Shown here: one piece after another, positions 44,819 to 53,721 of the stretch | Position numbering within the stretch: the first letter of the stretch is position 1 | Layout: every line of letters starts with the position of its first letter | Assembly: GCF_023721715.1 (NCBI RefSeq) | Contig: NZ_JAMDLG010000001.1 | Span: 181,001-245,000 of the forward strand | Direction: 5' to 3' | Length of the DNA: 64,000 nt | Origin: Parasegetibacter sp. NRK P23 | GTDB taxonomy: Bacteria > Bacteroidota > Bacteroidia > Chitinophagales > Chitinophagaceae | Made by a program: the position numbers and the translations under genes | The notes under the pieces: model-generated | The model's input: the letters and a program-made list of their open reading frames with translations, nothing else | Databases searched by the model: none | Told to the model about the DNA's origin: nothing

Positions 44819-45565
44819 CAAAATACTTTCATTCAGCGTGTCATAGACTTTCAAAAGCGCCGGCTCCTGTTCAATCAGTTGCCGGTGTTTTTGTATGGTG
44901 ATAAGGTCCTTTCTTGCTGCGGGCCCGGTTTGTACAGCTTCAGGCGCATATTGTCTTAGTCTCGTAGCGGTTTCTTCAATCAGGGGTTGAAGCAGTGAGA
45001 ACTCAATACCATTTCTGGTGCAATACTTTTTAGCCAGCGCATACAGGTGATTGGTGAAATTGCTCACCAATACCGCTCCGAGGTGAAGTTGCGTGCGTTG
45101 GGTATCGTTGGCGCGTTCCACCTGGGGAGAAAGTGTTTGCGCGAAATCAACCAGTATTCCTGCCGTGGTTTCATCTGAAGCGTCGATCAATAAAGGGATA
45201 TCGGGCAGCACAACCATTTCCTTCCGCAGACTTTGCAACGGATAAACAATGCCATGCGGTCTGTTCAATGTGGAGAGTACCTGCATGGGAACGGAACCGG
45301 CGGTATGCGCGATAATGCCCCCGAGCGCGGGGAGTTGTTTAGGCAGTTCGTACAAAGCCGTGTCGGATACCGCGATCAGGTAAAGTTCCGCTTCTGTGGC
45401 CAGGTTATCAAACGTATACACTGGCTTTGCCTGTAATTCAGTGGCCAGCGCATCCGTGGCTTCCCTGTTTCTGCCCGCTACTGCAATAATGTCGTGACCC
45501 GCTGCGCTGATCTTCCTGCCCAACACCGTGCCTACGTTCCCCGTGCCAATAATAACAACCTTCAT
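44807..45565 (-). CDS. DUF2520 Rossmann-type oxidoreductase-like protein
   Basis: 252 residues. The N-terminal NAD(P)-binding Rossmann fold has VVIIGTGNVGTVLGRKISAAGH, a F420-dependent/ProC-like start, then LYLIAVSDTALYELPKQLP and IIAHTAGSVPMQVLS. The DUF2520 helical C-terminal domain has LHLGAVLVSNFTNHLYALAKKY and GPAARKDLITIQKHRQLI. The family is thought to act on carboxylic acids or ketopantoate-like compounds, but no substrate is proven. The last codons lie within an AT-rich repeat shared with the hisB end. Confidence 0.88.
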   Translation of the reverse strand: MKVVIIGTGNVGTVLGRKISAAGHDIIAVAGRNREATDALATELQAKPVYTFDNLATEAELYLIAVSDTALYELPKQLPALGGIIAHTAGSVPMQVLSTLNRPHGIVYPLQSLRKEMVVLPDIPLLIDASDETTAGILVDFAQTLSPQVERANDTQRTQLHLGAVLVSNFTNHLYALAKKYCTRNGIEFSLLQPLIEETATRLRQYAPEAVQTGPAARKDLITIQKHRQLIEQEPALLKVYDTLNESILNFK

Positions 45566-45582
45566 AGTGTATATTTACGGCC

Positions 45583-46431
45583 ATGAAATTAGGACAAAAA
45601 CTGGCAATAGGCCTGATACGTGCAAGGCTCCACCTGGTGGGTGTTGTACGTCCCGCCTATGCAGGTAAAATGGCATTCCGGCTTTTTTGTACGCCGTTCC
45701 GGAAAGCAAAAAAGAAACGTCCCGACGTATTCGGGAAGGCGGAACAGGTGGGTTTTCATTTTCAAAACTATGTGGTGAAAGGTTTTGTCTGGAATGGTGC
45801 CGCGGAAAAGAAGGTGCTGATCGCGCATGGATTTGAATCCACCAGTTACAATTTCGACCGCTATGTGATGCCGCTCGTGAAAGCGGGATATGGTGTGGTG
45901 GCTTTCGATGCGCCGGCCCATGGTACATCCTCCGGAAAAAGGGTGAACGTATTGCAGTATGCGGCTTTTTTAGAAGAAGCAGCTCAACGGTACGGATCTA
46001 TACACGGCATCCTTGCGCATTCTTTTGCGGGTCAGGCGACCGCTTTATGGCTGGAAAAAGGAACATCGTCCGTGGAAAGAATCGTATGGATCGCACCGGC
46101 AACGGAAGTTACCGCTGCCGTGAAAAGTTTTGTTGATTTTCTCCAGCTGTCTCCTGCTATTACGAAATATTTTTATGCTGAAATTGAACGCGCGGGCGGA
46201 AAAGAAATAGCCTGGTACTCGGTGTCGCGTGCCGTGAAAAATATTTCAGCTCCTATTTTATGGATTCACGATGAAGACGATACCGTTACGCCTTTTGCAG
46301 ATGTAATACCCGTAATGGAAACGGAGCAATCCAACATCCGTTTTATGGTCACGAAAGGATGGGGGCACCGGCAGATTTACCGGGAGAACAAAGTGAAAAA
46401 GGCCGTGATCGCATTCCTTACTGAAGGATGA
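45583..46431 (+). CDS. Alpha/beta hydrolase
   Basis: 282 residues. Nucleophile elbow GILAHSFAGQATALW (Ser about 147), oxyanion region VLIAHGFESTSYNFDRYVMP, VVAFDAPAHGTSSG, Asp in LWIHDEDDTVTPFAD and His in TKGWGHRQIYRE complete the triad in normal order. No signal peptide is evident, although the N-terminus is basic and hydrophobic (KLGQKLAIGLIRARLHLVGV). Substrate unknown. It ends one base before the convergent ggt gene. Confidence 0.88.
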   Translation: MKLGQKLAIGLIRARLHLVGVVRPAYAGKMAFRLFCTPFRKAKKKRPDVFGKAEQVGFHFQNYVVKGFVWNGAAEKKVLIAHGFESTSYNFDRYVMPLVKAGYGVVAFDAPAHGTSSGKRVNVLQYAAFLEEAAQRYGSIHGILAHSFAGQATALWLEKGTSSVERIVWIAPATEVTAAVKSFVDFLQLSPAITKYFYAEIERAGGKEIAWYSVSRAVKNISAPILWIHDEDDTVTPFADVIPVMETEQSNIRFMVTKGWGHRQIYRENKVKKAVIAFLTEG

Positions 46432-48135
46432 TTACCATCCAGCCACGGCGTCATCCCCGCGTTTATCGGCTACCGCGGTGATTTTTCCGTCTTTCCATAC
46501 GATGAGCTCGGTTCTGCCGATGGCTTTTTTCGGCTGGAAACGGTGTCCCATCATTTTTAATTTATTCAGTACAGTGTCCGGGAAACCTGGTTCAATTTGT
46601 ATTTCATCGGGCAGCCACTGGTGGTGGAACTTAGGGGCGTTCACCGCATCTTCGGGTGAAAGTTCAAATTCGAGGAGGTTAAGTAATGTCTGGAATACGG
46701 AAGTGGTGATGGTGGTTCCGCCGGGGGTACCTGTTACAATAAATGGGCGGTTATTTTTGAGTACGATGGTGGGCGTCATACTGCTCAGCATACGTTTGCC
46801 CGGGGCGATAGCGTTGGCTTCAGCGCCTACGGCGCCATACATATTGGGAACGCCGGGTTTGATGCTGAAGTCGTCCATTTCGTTGTTGAGCAAGAAGCCT
46901 GCTCCGGCCACCATTGTTCCGGAGCCGTAACTGCCGTTCAGGGTGGTGGTCACGGCAACGGCGTTTCCTTCGTTGTCGAGCACACTAAGGTGGGTGGTTT
47001 CTTCTTTTTCAACGGGAATGCCGTGCCCGGTAGCCGTGCTGTTCCCTGCTTTATCTTCGGAGAAGAGGGCTACTCTTTTGCGGATATAGCTATCGGCGGT
47101 AAGTGCTGCTACGGGAACGGGATAAAAATCAGCATCGCCGAGGAATTGCGCCCGGTCTGCATAAGCGAGCCTTTCGATTTCAGTCATCGTATGGATGGCG
47201 CGTACGGAATGAAACCCGTATTGTTTCAGGGGAAAAAGTTCCGCCATCTTCATCATTTGCGGCAACAACACGCCTCCGGAAGAAGGGAGCGGCATGGTGA
47301 GTATGGTATTTCCTTTATAGTCAAAACGGGCGGGCGTTCTTTTTACCGCGCGGTAATCGCGGAGGTCCTTTTCCGTAATGATGCCTTTCCCTCTTTGCAT
47401 TTCTGCTGCGATCAGCGCGGCGGTTTTGCCTTCATAAAAACCGGCCATGCCATTGTCTCGGATGCGTTTTAAGGTTTCCGCCAGGTCCTTTTGGATAAGT
47501 GTATCGCCTTTTTTCCAGGGTGTTTCTTTTACGAAAACAGGCAGCACGCTGTTGTTCCTGGAAAAACGTTCCTTGTGGTTGTTCAAACCGCGGGCGGCTG
47601 CCTCGGTGATGGCGAATCCTTTTTCTGCGAGTAATATGGCGGGCGCGATGAGCTTTTTGAAGGGAAGCTTCGCATGTGCGTGTGCGGTGAACAGTCCGGC
47701 TATGGTGCCAGGGATGCCAGCGGCAAGGTGTCCCTGCTGACTTAAATTCGTTTGCGCCTGTCCATCCTTGTCAAGGTACATATCTTTTCCTGCGGCTGCC
47801 GGAGCGGTTTCACGGAAATCGATTGCGAGTGATTGCCCGTTGGAAAGTTGTGCCACCATAAAACCGCCACCACCAATATTACCGGCTTCAGGATAAACTA
47901 CGGCGAGTGCCAATTGTACGGCAATCGCGGCATCTACGGCGTTGCCGCCCTGCTTCAGGATGTTCATGCCCGCCTCGCTGGCCAGGGGATGGGCGGAAGA
48001 AACCGCGCCCCGTGTGTAAACGGAGGTTTTAAGTATGGAATAGTCAAATGGATTGATGATCCTGCTGGTTTTACAGGCATTGCCCGCCATCACCAGTGTT
48101 GCCAGTAAAATAATTATTCTGTTGTTCATCCTCAT
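46432..48135 (-). CDS. ggt: Gamma-glutamyltransferase, lipoprotein
   Basis: 567 residues from ATG 48135. Lipobox MAGNAC puts it on a membrane. Large subunit landmarks: GAVSSAHPLASEAGMNILKQ, GGNAVDAAIAVQLALAVVYP, GNIGGGGFMV, and DFRETAPAAAGKDMYLD. Autocleavage and catalytic Thr is the first Thr of EETTHLSVLDNEGNAVAVTT; the small subunit has NNEMDDFSIKPG and MLSSMTPTIVLKNNRPF. It splits gamma-glutamyl bonds of glutathione and similar peptides in the periplasm. Upstream, TTG 48153 could add six residues, and ATG 48129 is also possible. Confidence 0.95.
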   Translation of the reverse strand: MRMNNRIIILLATLVMAGNACKTSRIINPFDYSILKTSVYTRGAVSSAHPLASEAGMNILKQGGNAVDAAIAVQLALAVVYPEAGNIGGGGFMVAQLSNGQSLAIDFRETAPAAAGKDMYLDKDGQAQTNLSQQGHLAAGIPGTIAGLFTAHAHAKLPFKKLIAPAILLAEKGFAITEAAARGLNNHKERFSRNNSVLPVFVKETPWKKGDTLIQKDLAETLKRIRDNGMAGFYEGKTAALIAAEMQRGKGIITEKDLRDYRAVKRTPARFDYKGNTILTMPLPSSGGVLLPQMMKMAELFPLKQYGFHSVRAIHTMTEIERLAYADRAQFLGDADFYPVPVAALTADSYIRKRVALFSEDKAGNSTATGHGIPVEKEETTHLSVLDNEGNAVAVTTTLNGSYGSGTMVAGAGFLLNNEMDDFSIKPGVPNMYGAVGAEANAIAPGKRMLSSMTPTIVLKNNRPFIVTGTPGGTTITTSVFQTLLNLLEFELSPEDAVNAPKFHHQWLPDEIQIEPGFPDTVLNKLKMMGHRFQPKKAIGRTELIVWKDGKITAVADKRGDDAVAGW

Positions 48136-48241
48136 CGTTGTGTTGCGCTTCAAATGGGTTTGCTTATTTTCATGCCTGTAAAGATCCGGCTATGGCCGCG
48201 GTGCTTTTCCGTTTACAACCAATTTATTTATGCTGAAAGAT

Positions 48242-50779
48242 ATGAGGAAATTACTGATCGTCGCCAGCCTGCTGCTGAACGTTTCCAGCCAGGCGCAAAC
48301 CATTGGGGCAAGTGAAAAGTTCCTGGGGTATAAGATCGGCGAAAAATTCACGCCACACTACAGGATACTGGATTATTTCCGCCAGATGGCCGCTACTCAT
48401 CCAGACAGGATAAAGTTGGAACAATACGGCGTAACCTATGAGGGAAGGCCTTTGATGCTGGCTTTCATTTCTTCCCCGGAAAATATGGCCAAACTGGAAC
48501 AGATCAGGTTGAACAACCTTCGGCTGGCGCAGCTTTCCGATGACAAAGCCGCTCCTTCCGAAAAAGCGCCCGCCATTGTATGGCTCAGTTATAATGTGCA
48601 CGGCAACGAACCATCTTCTTCTGAAGCCGCCATGCTTACACTGGATGCGCTGGCGGACAAAACAAATACCCAAACGGCAAACTGGCTTTCCAATACTGTT
48701 GTAGTGATCGATCCCTGTGTGAATCCCGATGGTCGCGACCGCTACGTGAACTGGTATAATTCCGTTGCAGGTGCAAAACCCAATCCTGATCCGACTTCCA
48801 GGGAACACAGCGAACCCTGGCCCGGTGGACGGAGCAACCATTATAATTTTGACCTCAACCGCGACTGGGCCTGGCAAACACAGGTGGAATCGCAACAGCG
48901 GCTGAAAATGTACAATAAGTGGATGCCGCACGTACATGTGGACTTCCACGAACAGGGCTTTAACGCACCGTATTATTTCGCGCCCGCGGCCGAACCTTTC
49001 CACGAAGTGATTACCCCCTGGCAACGCGCCTTCCAAACCGAGATCGGGAAAAACAACGCCGCTTACTTCGATAAAAACGGCTGGCTGTATTTCACCCGCG
49101 AGCAATTCGACCTGTTCTATCCCAGTTATGGCGATACTTATCCCACTTACAACGGGGCTATTGGCATGACTTACGAACAGGGCGGGCACAGCAGAGGCGG
49201 ACTGGCCGTGGTTACAAAAGATGGTGATACGCTTACCCTTGCCGACAGGGCGCTGCACCATTTTACCACCGGCATGAGTACGATTGAAGTAACCGCGCGC
49301 AATGCAGAGAAAGTAACAGCGGAGTTTAAAAAATATTTTCAGCAGGCCACCAGTGCGGGTTACGGTAACTATAAATCTTATGTGGTCAAGAACAGGCCGG
49401 CCGATAAAGCGCGTATAGATGCGTTGAAAGCGTTGTTGAACAAAAATGATATCAGGTTCGGAACGGCAAAGTCAGGCAACTATTCCGGGTACAGTTTTTT
49501 TGGAGGCAAAGATGAAAAAGTTGCTATTGCTGAAGGCGATATCGTGATTCCTTCCAAACAGCCCAGGTCGGCCATGGTGCGCGTATTGTTTGAACCGCGC
49601 GCGTTCCTCAGCGATTCCGTTACTTACGATATTACAGCCTGGGCATTGCCCTATGCTTATGGGTTGGAATCATTCGCTACCAAAGAAGAAGTTCCTGTAC
49701 AGTATAATATGTTCACGCCGCCAGTTGTTGTTAAAGAGGAAATATCTGCTGAAGATGCTTACGCTTATGCCATTCCCTGGACGGGCACAAATTCCGCAAA
49801 AGCGCTTGGTAGTTTATTGCAACAGGGCATAAAAGTGCGGTATGCGCAGGAGCCGTTCCGGGTAGATGGAGAAGATTTTGAACGGGGAACGCTGATTGTT
49901 ACCAGGGCTGCGAACAGGCAGTTTTCGGGGAAAATGGAAGCCCTTATGAATAAGCTGAAGAAAGAGAATGAGGTCCATATTGAAAGACTGAATACCGGCT
50001 TTGCCGAAAAAGGTTTCGATTTTGGCAGCGATAAAGTCAGGTTAATTGGTCGCACCAATGTGGCCGTTGTTACCGGAGACCGGGTATCATCTCTTGGAGC
50101 AGGTGAAGTATGGCATTTCTTTGAACAAGAACTGGGCTATCCCGTAAATATGGTGAACTACGATGACCTGGGGCAATTGAATTGGAACGAAACCGATGTA
50201 TTGATCGTGCCAGCAAATTATTCCGGCATTTTTTCTGAAAAGAATTCCGCTGAAAAAATAAGGGAATGGGTGAGCAACGGTGGCAGGCTCATCGCCATCG
50301 AAAACAGTGTGGCCCAGATCGCCCGCGCCGAATGGGGATTAAAACCCAAAAAGGAAGAGGAAAAAGACAAGGAAGACGACAAGAAAAACCCCTACGAGTC
50401 ACTGCGCACTTACGCGAACCGGGAACGCGACGATGTACAGACCAACATCCCAGGAGCCATCTACAAAATAGACCTTGACAACACGCATCCCCTTGCTTTC
50501 GGTTATCCCAATTATTACTACGCCCTGAAAATGAATGCCCAGGTATACGAATACTTCTCCGATAACGGCTGGAACGTGGGCGTGCTCAAGAAAGACAACT
50601 ACGTAACCGGGTTCGCGGGCAATAAACTGAAACCTTTCCTCAGCGATGGTATGGTGTTGGGCGTTCAGCCCATGGGGCTGGGCCAGGTCGTTTACCTGAC
50701 CGAGAATCCACTTTTCCGCAGTTTCTGGGAAAACGGAAAACTGATGTTGTGCAACGCGGTGTTCCTGGTGGGGCAATAA
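48242..50779 (+). CDS. M14-family zinc carboxypeptidase, secreted
   Basis: 845 residues from ATG 48242 (an ATG four codons earlier is possible). Signal peptide MRKLLIVASLLLNVSSQAQ. The M14 catalytic domain has zinc ligands His120 and Glu123 in NVHGNEPSSSEA, VNPDGRDRYVNWYNS, HVDFHEQGFNAPYYFAP with the third ligand, and catalytic Glu in GMTYEQGGHSRGG. The C-terminal half (about 370-845) contains a GATase1/beta-galactosidase-trimer-like fold (VLIVPANYSGIFS; VSNGGRLIAIEN). It trims C-terminal residues from peptides outside the inner membrane. The PIG-L and symporter genes follow on the same strand. Confidence 0.92.
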   Translation: MRKLLIVASLLLNVSSQAQTIGASEKFLGYKIGEKFTPHYRILDYFRQMAATHPDRIKLEQYGVTYEGRPLMLAFISSPENMAKLEQIRLNNLRLAQLSDDKAAPSEKAPAIVWLSYNVHGNEPSSSEAAMLTLDALADKTNTQTANWLSNTVVVIDPCVNPDGRDRYVNWYNSVAGAKPNPDPTSREHSEPWPGGRSNHYNFDLNRDWAWQTQVESQQRLKMYNKWMPHVHVDFHEQGFNAPYYFAPAAEPFHEVITPWQRAFQTEIGKNNAAYFDKNGWLYFTREQFDLFYPSYGDTYPTYNGAIGMTYEQGGHSRGGLAVVTKDGDTLTLADRALHHFTTGMSTIEVTARNAEKVTAEFKKYFQQATSAGYGNYKSYVVKNRPADKARIDALKALLNKNDIRFGTAKSGNYSGYSFFGGKDEKVAIAEGDIVIPSKQPRSAMVRVLFEPRAFLSDSVTYDITAWALPYAYGLESFATKEEVPVQYNMFTPPVVVKEEISAEDAYAYAIPWTGTNSAKALGSLLQQGIKVRYAQEPFRVDGEDFERGTLIVTRAANRQFSGKMEALMNKLKKENEVHIERLNTGFAEKGFDFGSDKVRLIGRTNVAVVTGDRVSSLGAGEVWHFFEQELGYPVNMVNYDDLGQLNWNETDVLIVPANYSGIFSEKNSAEKIREWVSNGGRLIAIENSVAQIARAEWGLKPKKEEEKDKEDDKKNPYESLRTYANRERDDVQTNIPGAIYKIDLDNTHPLAFGYPNYYYALKMNAQVYEYFSDNGWNVGVLKKDNYVTGFAGNKLKPFLSDGMVLGVQPMGLGQVVYLTENPLFRSFWENGKLMLCNAVFLVGQ

Positions 50780-50845
50780 ATGCTTGCCCCGAAGCCTTAT
50801 CTTCGCTGTTCAAACACCATTTCAATCCATAGAATGGGGGGAGCG

Positions 50846-50884
50846 CAATGTATTGTTCGGGCTTCTTATCCGTGAAATACATTG
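50846..50884. other. Inverted repeat upstream of the PIG-L gene
   Basis: CAATGTATT (50846-50854) and AATACATTG (50876-50884) are perfect 9-bp arms 21 nt apart, just before the PIG-L start. It could be an operator or an mRNA stem; no regulator binding it is known. Confidence 0.3.
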
Positions 50885-50915
50885 CTTTCACCTGTAAAAA
50901 ATATAACCTGTTAGG

Positions 50916-53417
50916 ATGAAGAAAATCCTGTTGACCTCGTTTGTCGCCTTACAGCTTTTGTGCACGGCTTTAAGTTACGGCCAGGCACCGGCGTCCTGGT
51001 CCTCCGCCGAAATACTCCAGCAACTGAATAAATTTAAAGTGCTGGGTTCAGTATTGTACATCGCGGCGCACCCGGATGATGAAAACACGCGTTTGCTCAC
51101 GTATCTCTCCAGGGAAATGAATTACCGCACCGGGTATCTTTCTCTCACCAGGGGTGATGGCGGACAAAACCTGATCGGAGATGAACAGGGCATTGAGCTG
51201 GGATTGATCAGAACCCAGGAACTGCTCGCCGCCCGCCGCGTGGATGGTGCCGAACAATTCTTCACAAGAGCCTATGATTTCGGGTTCTCCAAGAATCCCG
51301 AGGAAACATTCCGTTTCTGGGACAAAGACAAAGTGCTCGCAGATGTGGTATATGTGATCCGGAAATTCCGTCCGGATGTGATCATTACCCGTTTTCCCAC
51401 TACAGGAGAAGGAGGGCATGGACACCATACCGCTTCAGCCATTCTCGCGGGAGAGGCTTTTGAACTGGCGGGTGATCCAACCAAATACCCTGAACAACTC
51501 AAATATGTTCAACCCTGGAAACCCAAAAGATTGTTGTGGAACACCTTCAACTTTGGTTCCGCGAATACCATCAGTGAGGACCAGTTCAAGATAGAAGTGG
51601 GACAATTCAATCCTTTGCTGGGAAAGAGTTACGGCGAAATTGCCGCGGAAAGCCGGAGCCAGCACAAAAGCCAGGGTTTTGGTGTACCCCGCTCCAGAGG
51701 AGAGGCTTTCGAATATTTCCGGCTCATCAAAGGAACCGCGCCCGCCACTTCACTAACTGATGGCGTAGCCACCGATTGGAGCCGCGTGCCTGGTAGCAAC
51801 CAGGTGGTGCTTCAAACGGAGACGGTCATCCGTAATTTTAATCCGGGTAAGCCCTCCGCCTCGGTTCCCGACCTGGTTGAGCTGTACAAAATGGTGCAGG
51901 CTTTACAGGACCCTTTCTGGAAGGAAGTAAAACTCGCCGAACTGCGCCAGCTTATCGCCGCTTCCGCCGCACTTTGGCTGGATGCCACCACCAGCCAGCC
52001 ATCGGTGGTACCCGGTGCGCCACTCACCATCAATCTGGCGCTCAATAAAAGATTATCCACGGCAGTGAAAGCCGGAAAGATAAGCGTTGGAGGAAGAGAT
52101 ACCCTGCTGAACAAAACGCTGGAGCACAACGTAAATGTAAATCTTCCTTTCAACATTACTGTTCCCGCCGACCGTGAAACCACCCAACCTTACTGGTTAA
52201 AAAGACCGATGGGCGCAGGGTATTTTGACGTACGCGAACAGCAACTGATCGGCCTGCCGCAAAACGGTACGGCTTTTAAAGCAACTGTGGAACTGGAAAT
52301 TGCCGGACTCCCGCTTACTTACCAACTTCCGGTGATGTACAAATATACCGACCCGGTGAAAGGAGAAATCTACCAGCCCTTGCAGGTAGTGCCGCCGGCA
52401 TTGGTGAAAACCAATCCCGACGTATTGTTGTTCCGGAAAGGCGTTGCCTCCTCCGCTATGGTGGAAGTAGAACTCACCGCTGATGCGGATATCGCCGCAG
52501 GCGCACTGAAAATGAACCATACCATCAATGGCATCACACAGCAATTCGCCGCGCTGGAAAAGCCGCTATCTAAAGGTATGAGCGCTTCGTTTCCCTTTAA
52601 CTTCAGCAATACCTCCTTAAAAAATGGTGACGTGAGTTCTCTTAAAGTGTTCGCATCAAACGCGAAAGGAGAGCGGATGGATCAGGACGAAGTGCAGATT
52701 CAATACGATCATATCCCGGTGCAGCATTACTTCTACACGGATTCTGTTAAAGTACTGAACATCGATTTGAAAACGGCCGGGAAGAAGATCGGGTACATTC
52801 CCGGAGCGGGAGATAAAGTGGTGCCTGCGCTGCGCCAGATGGGATATGAAGTGGTGCTATTGAAAGAAGAGGACCTTCAGCCTGCTTTATTGCGTTCATT
52901 TGATGCCGTTATTACGGGAGTTCGCGCGCACAATGTACATGCGTTTCTAAGCAACCGCTACGAGGCGCTGATGGATTATGTGAAAGAAGGGGGCAACCTG
53001 ATTGTACAATACAATACCAACAACCAGATCGGACCGGTACGCGCGAAAATCGGGCCTTACCCATTCGCCATAACAAGGAATCGCGTTACGGATGAAACAG
53101 CCACCGTAAATTTTCTTAAAAAGGAACATCCAGTGCTGAACTACCCGAATGCCATTACCAGTGCGGATTTTGAAGGATGGGTGCAGGAGCGCGGCATCTA
53201 TTTCGCCGACCAGCTTGCGCCAGAATATGAAACTGTTCTTTCCATGAAAGATCCGGGGGAGAATGAACAAAAGGGAAGTCTGATCATTGCCCGCCATGGA
53301 AAAGGTACATTTGTGTACACCGGACTGGTGTTTTTCCGCCAGTTACCGGCAGGTGTTCCCGGCGCTTACAGGCTGCTGGCGAACATCATTGCGTTGAACC
53401 AGAAGAAACCGTTTTAA
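50916..53417 (+). CDS. PIG-L-family deacetylase with long C-terminal extension
   Basis: 833 residues. Signal peptide cut after SYGQ (residue 23). The zinc site AAHPDDENTR lies at 50-59 and the second His cluster in GGHGHHTASAI near 170, as in LmbE/PIG-L N-acetyl-sugar deacetylases. The remaining 550 residues are not catalytic: an Ig/NPCBM-like beta region (about 380-640) and a GATase1-like end (KVVPALRQMGYEVVLLKEED; GNLIVQYNTNNQIG). The family removes acetyl groups from N-acetylglucosamine-type substrates. A 49-codon gene begins directly after its stop. Confidence 0.92.
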   Translation: MKKILLTSFVALQLLCTALSYGQAPASWSSAEILQQLNKFKVLGSVLYIAAHPDDENTRLLTYLSREMNYRTGYLSLTRGDGGQNLIGDEQGIELGLIRTQELLAARRVDGAEQFFTRAYDFGFSKNPEETFRFWDKDKVLADVVYVIRKFRPDVIITRFPTTGEGGHGHHTASAILAGEAFELAGDPTKYPEQLKYVQPWKPKRLLWNTFNFGSANTISEDQFKIEVGQFNPLLGKSYGEIAAESRSQHKSQGFGVPRSRGEAFEYFRLIKGTAPATSLTDGVATDWSRVPGSNQVVLQTETVIRNFNPGKPSASVPDLVELYKMVQALQDPFWKEVKLAELRQLIAASAALWLDATTSQPSVVPGAPLTINLALNKRLSTAVKAGKISVGGRDTLLNKTLEHNVNVNLPFNITVPADRETTQPYWLKRPMGAGYFDVREQQLIGLPQNGTAFKATVELEIAGLPLTYQLPVMYKYTDPVKGEIYQPLQVVPPALVKTNPDVLLFRKGVASSAMVEVELTADADIAAGALKMNHTINGITQQFAALEKPLSKGMSASFPFNFSNTSLKNGDVSSLKVFASNAKGERMDQDEVQIQYDHIPVQHYFYTDSVKVLNIDLKTAGKKIGYIPGAGDKVVPALRQMGYEVVLLKEEDLQPALLRSFDAVITGVRAHNVHAFLSNRYEALMDYVKEGGNLIVQYNTNNQIGPVRAKIGPYPFAITRNRVTDETATVNFLKKEHPVLNYPNAITSADFEGWVQERGIYFADQLAPEYETVLSMKDPGENEQKGSLIIARHGKGTFVYTGLVFFRQLPAGVPGAYRLLANIIALNQKKPF

Positions 53418-53567
53418 ATGCAGAAAGCGCCGCAGAGAAGGAATGTAGGGTTTGCATTGGCTATTATTATTGGCCTGGCCATTGGATTTTTTATTAAGAA
53501 AGTACACGTAGGATTGCTGATAGGACTCTTTCTGGGACTGCTGGCCAGCGGCCTGAGAAAGCGTTAA
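53418..53567 (+). CDS. Small membrane protein (49 residues)
   Basis: ATG follows the PIG-L stop codon without any gap. The product MQKAPQRRNVGFALAIIIGL, then AIGFFIKKVHVGLLIGLFLG, ending LLASGLRKR, has two membrane helices joined by a basic turn (KKVH) and positive ends. Function unknown. Its tight fit between the deacetylase and the symporter supports it as a real gene. Positive-inside reading would place both ends in the cytoplasm. Confidence 0.75.
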   Translation: MQKAPQRRNVGFALAIIIGLAIGFFIKKVHVGLLIGLFLGLLASGLRKR

Positions 53568-53589
53568 CAGGTCACTAAAAAATGCTCGT

Positions 53590-53721
53590 ATGAAAAAAGC
53601 GACCGGCGGGGCGGAAAGCCCCGACAGGAAATTTAATATGACCCGCATCAGCGTGATAGTGATTGCTGCGCTTGTCCTGGAAATCATCTTCTTCTCTCTT
53701 TTCACCAAATATTTCTCATGA
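53590..53721 (+). CDS. Small single-pass membrane protein (43 residues)
   Basis: ATG at 53590; the stop overlaps the symporter start (ATGA, 53718-53721). A polar N-terminus (MKKATGGAESPDRKFNMTRI) is followed by one helix SVIVIAALVLEIIFFSLFTK. Translational coupling to the symporter and the topology suggest an accessory subunit, but the function is inferred only from position. Confidence 0.7.
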   Translation: MKKATGGAESPDRKFNMTRISVIVIAALVLEIIFFSLFTKYFS

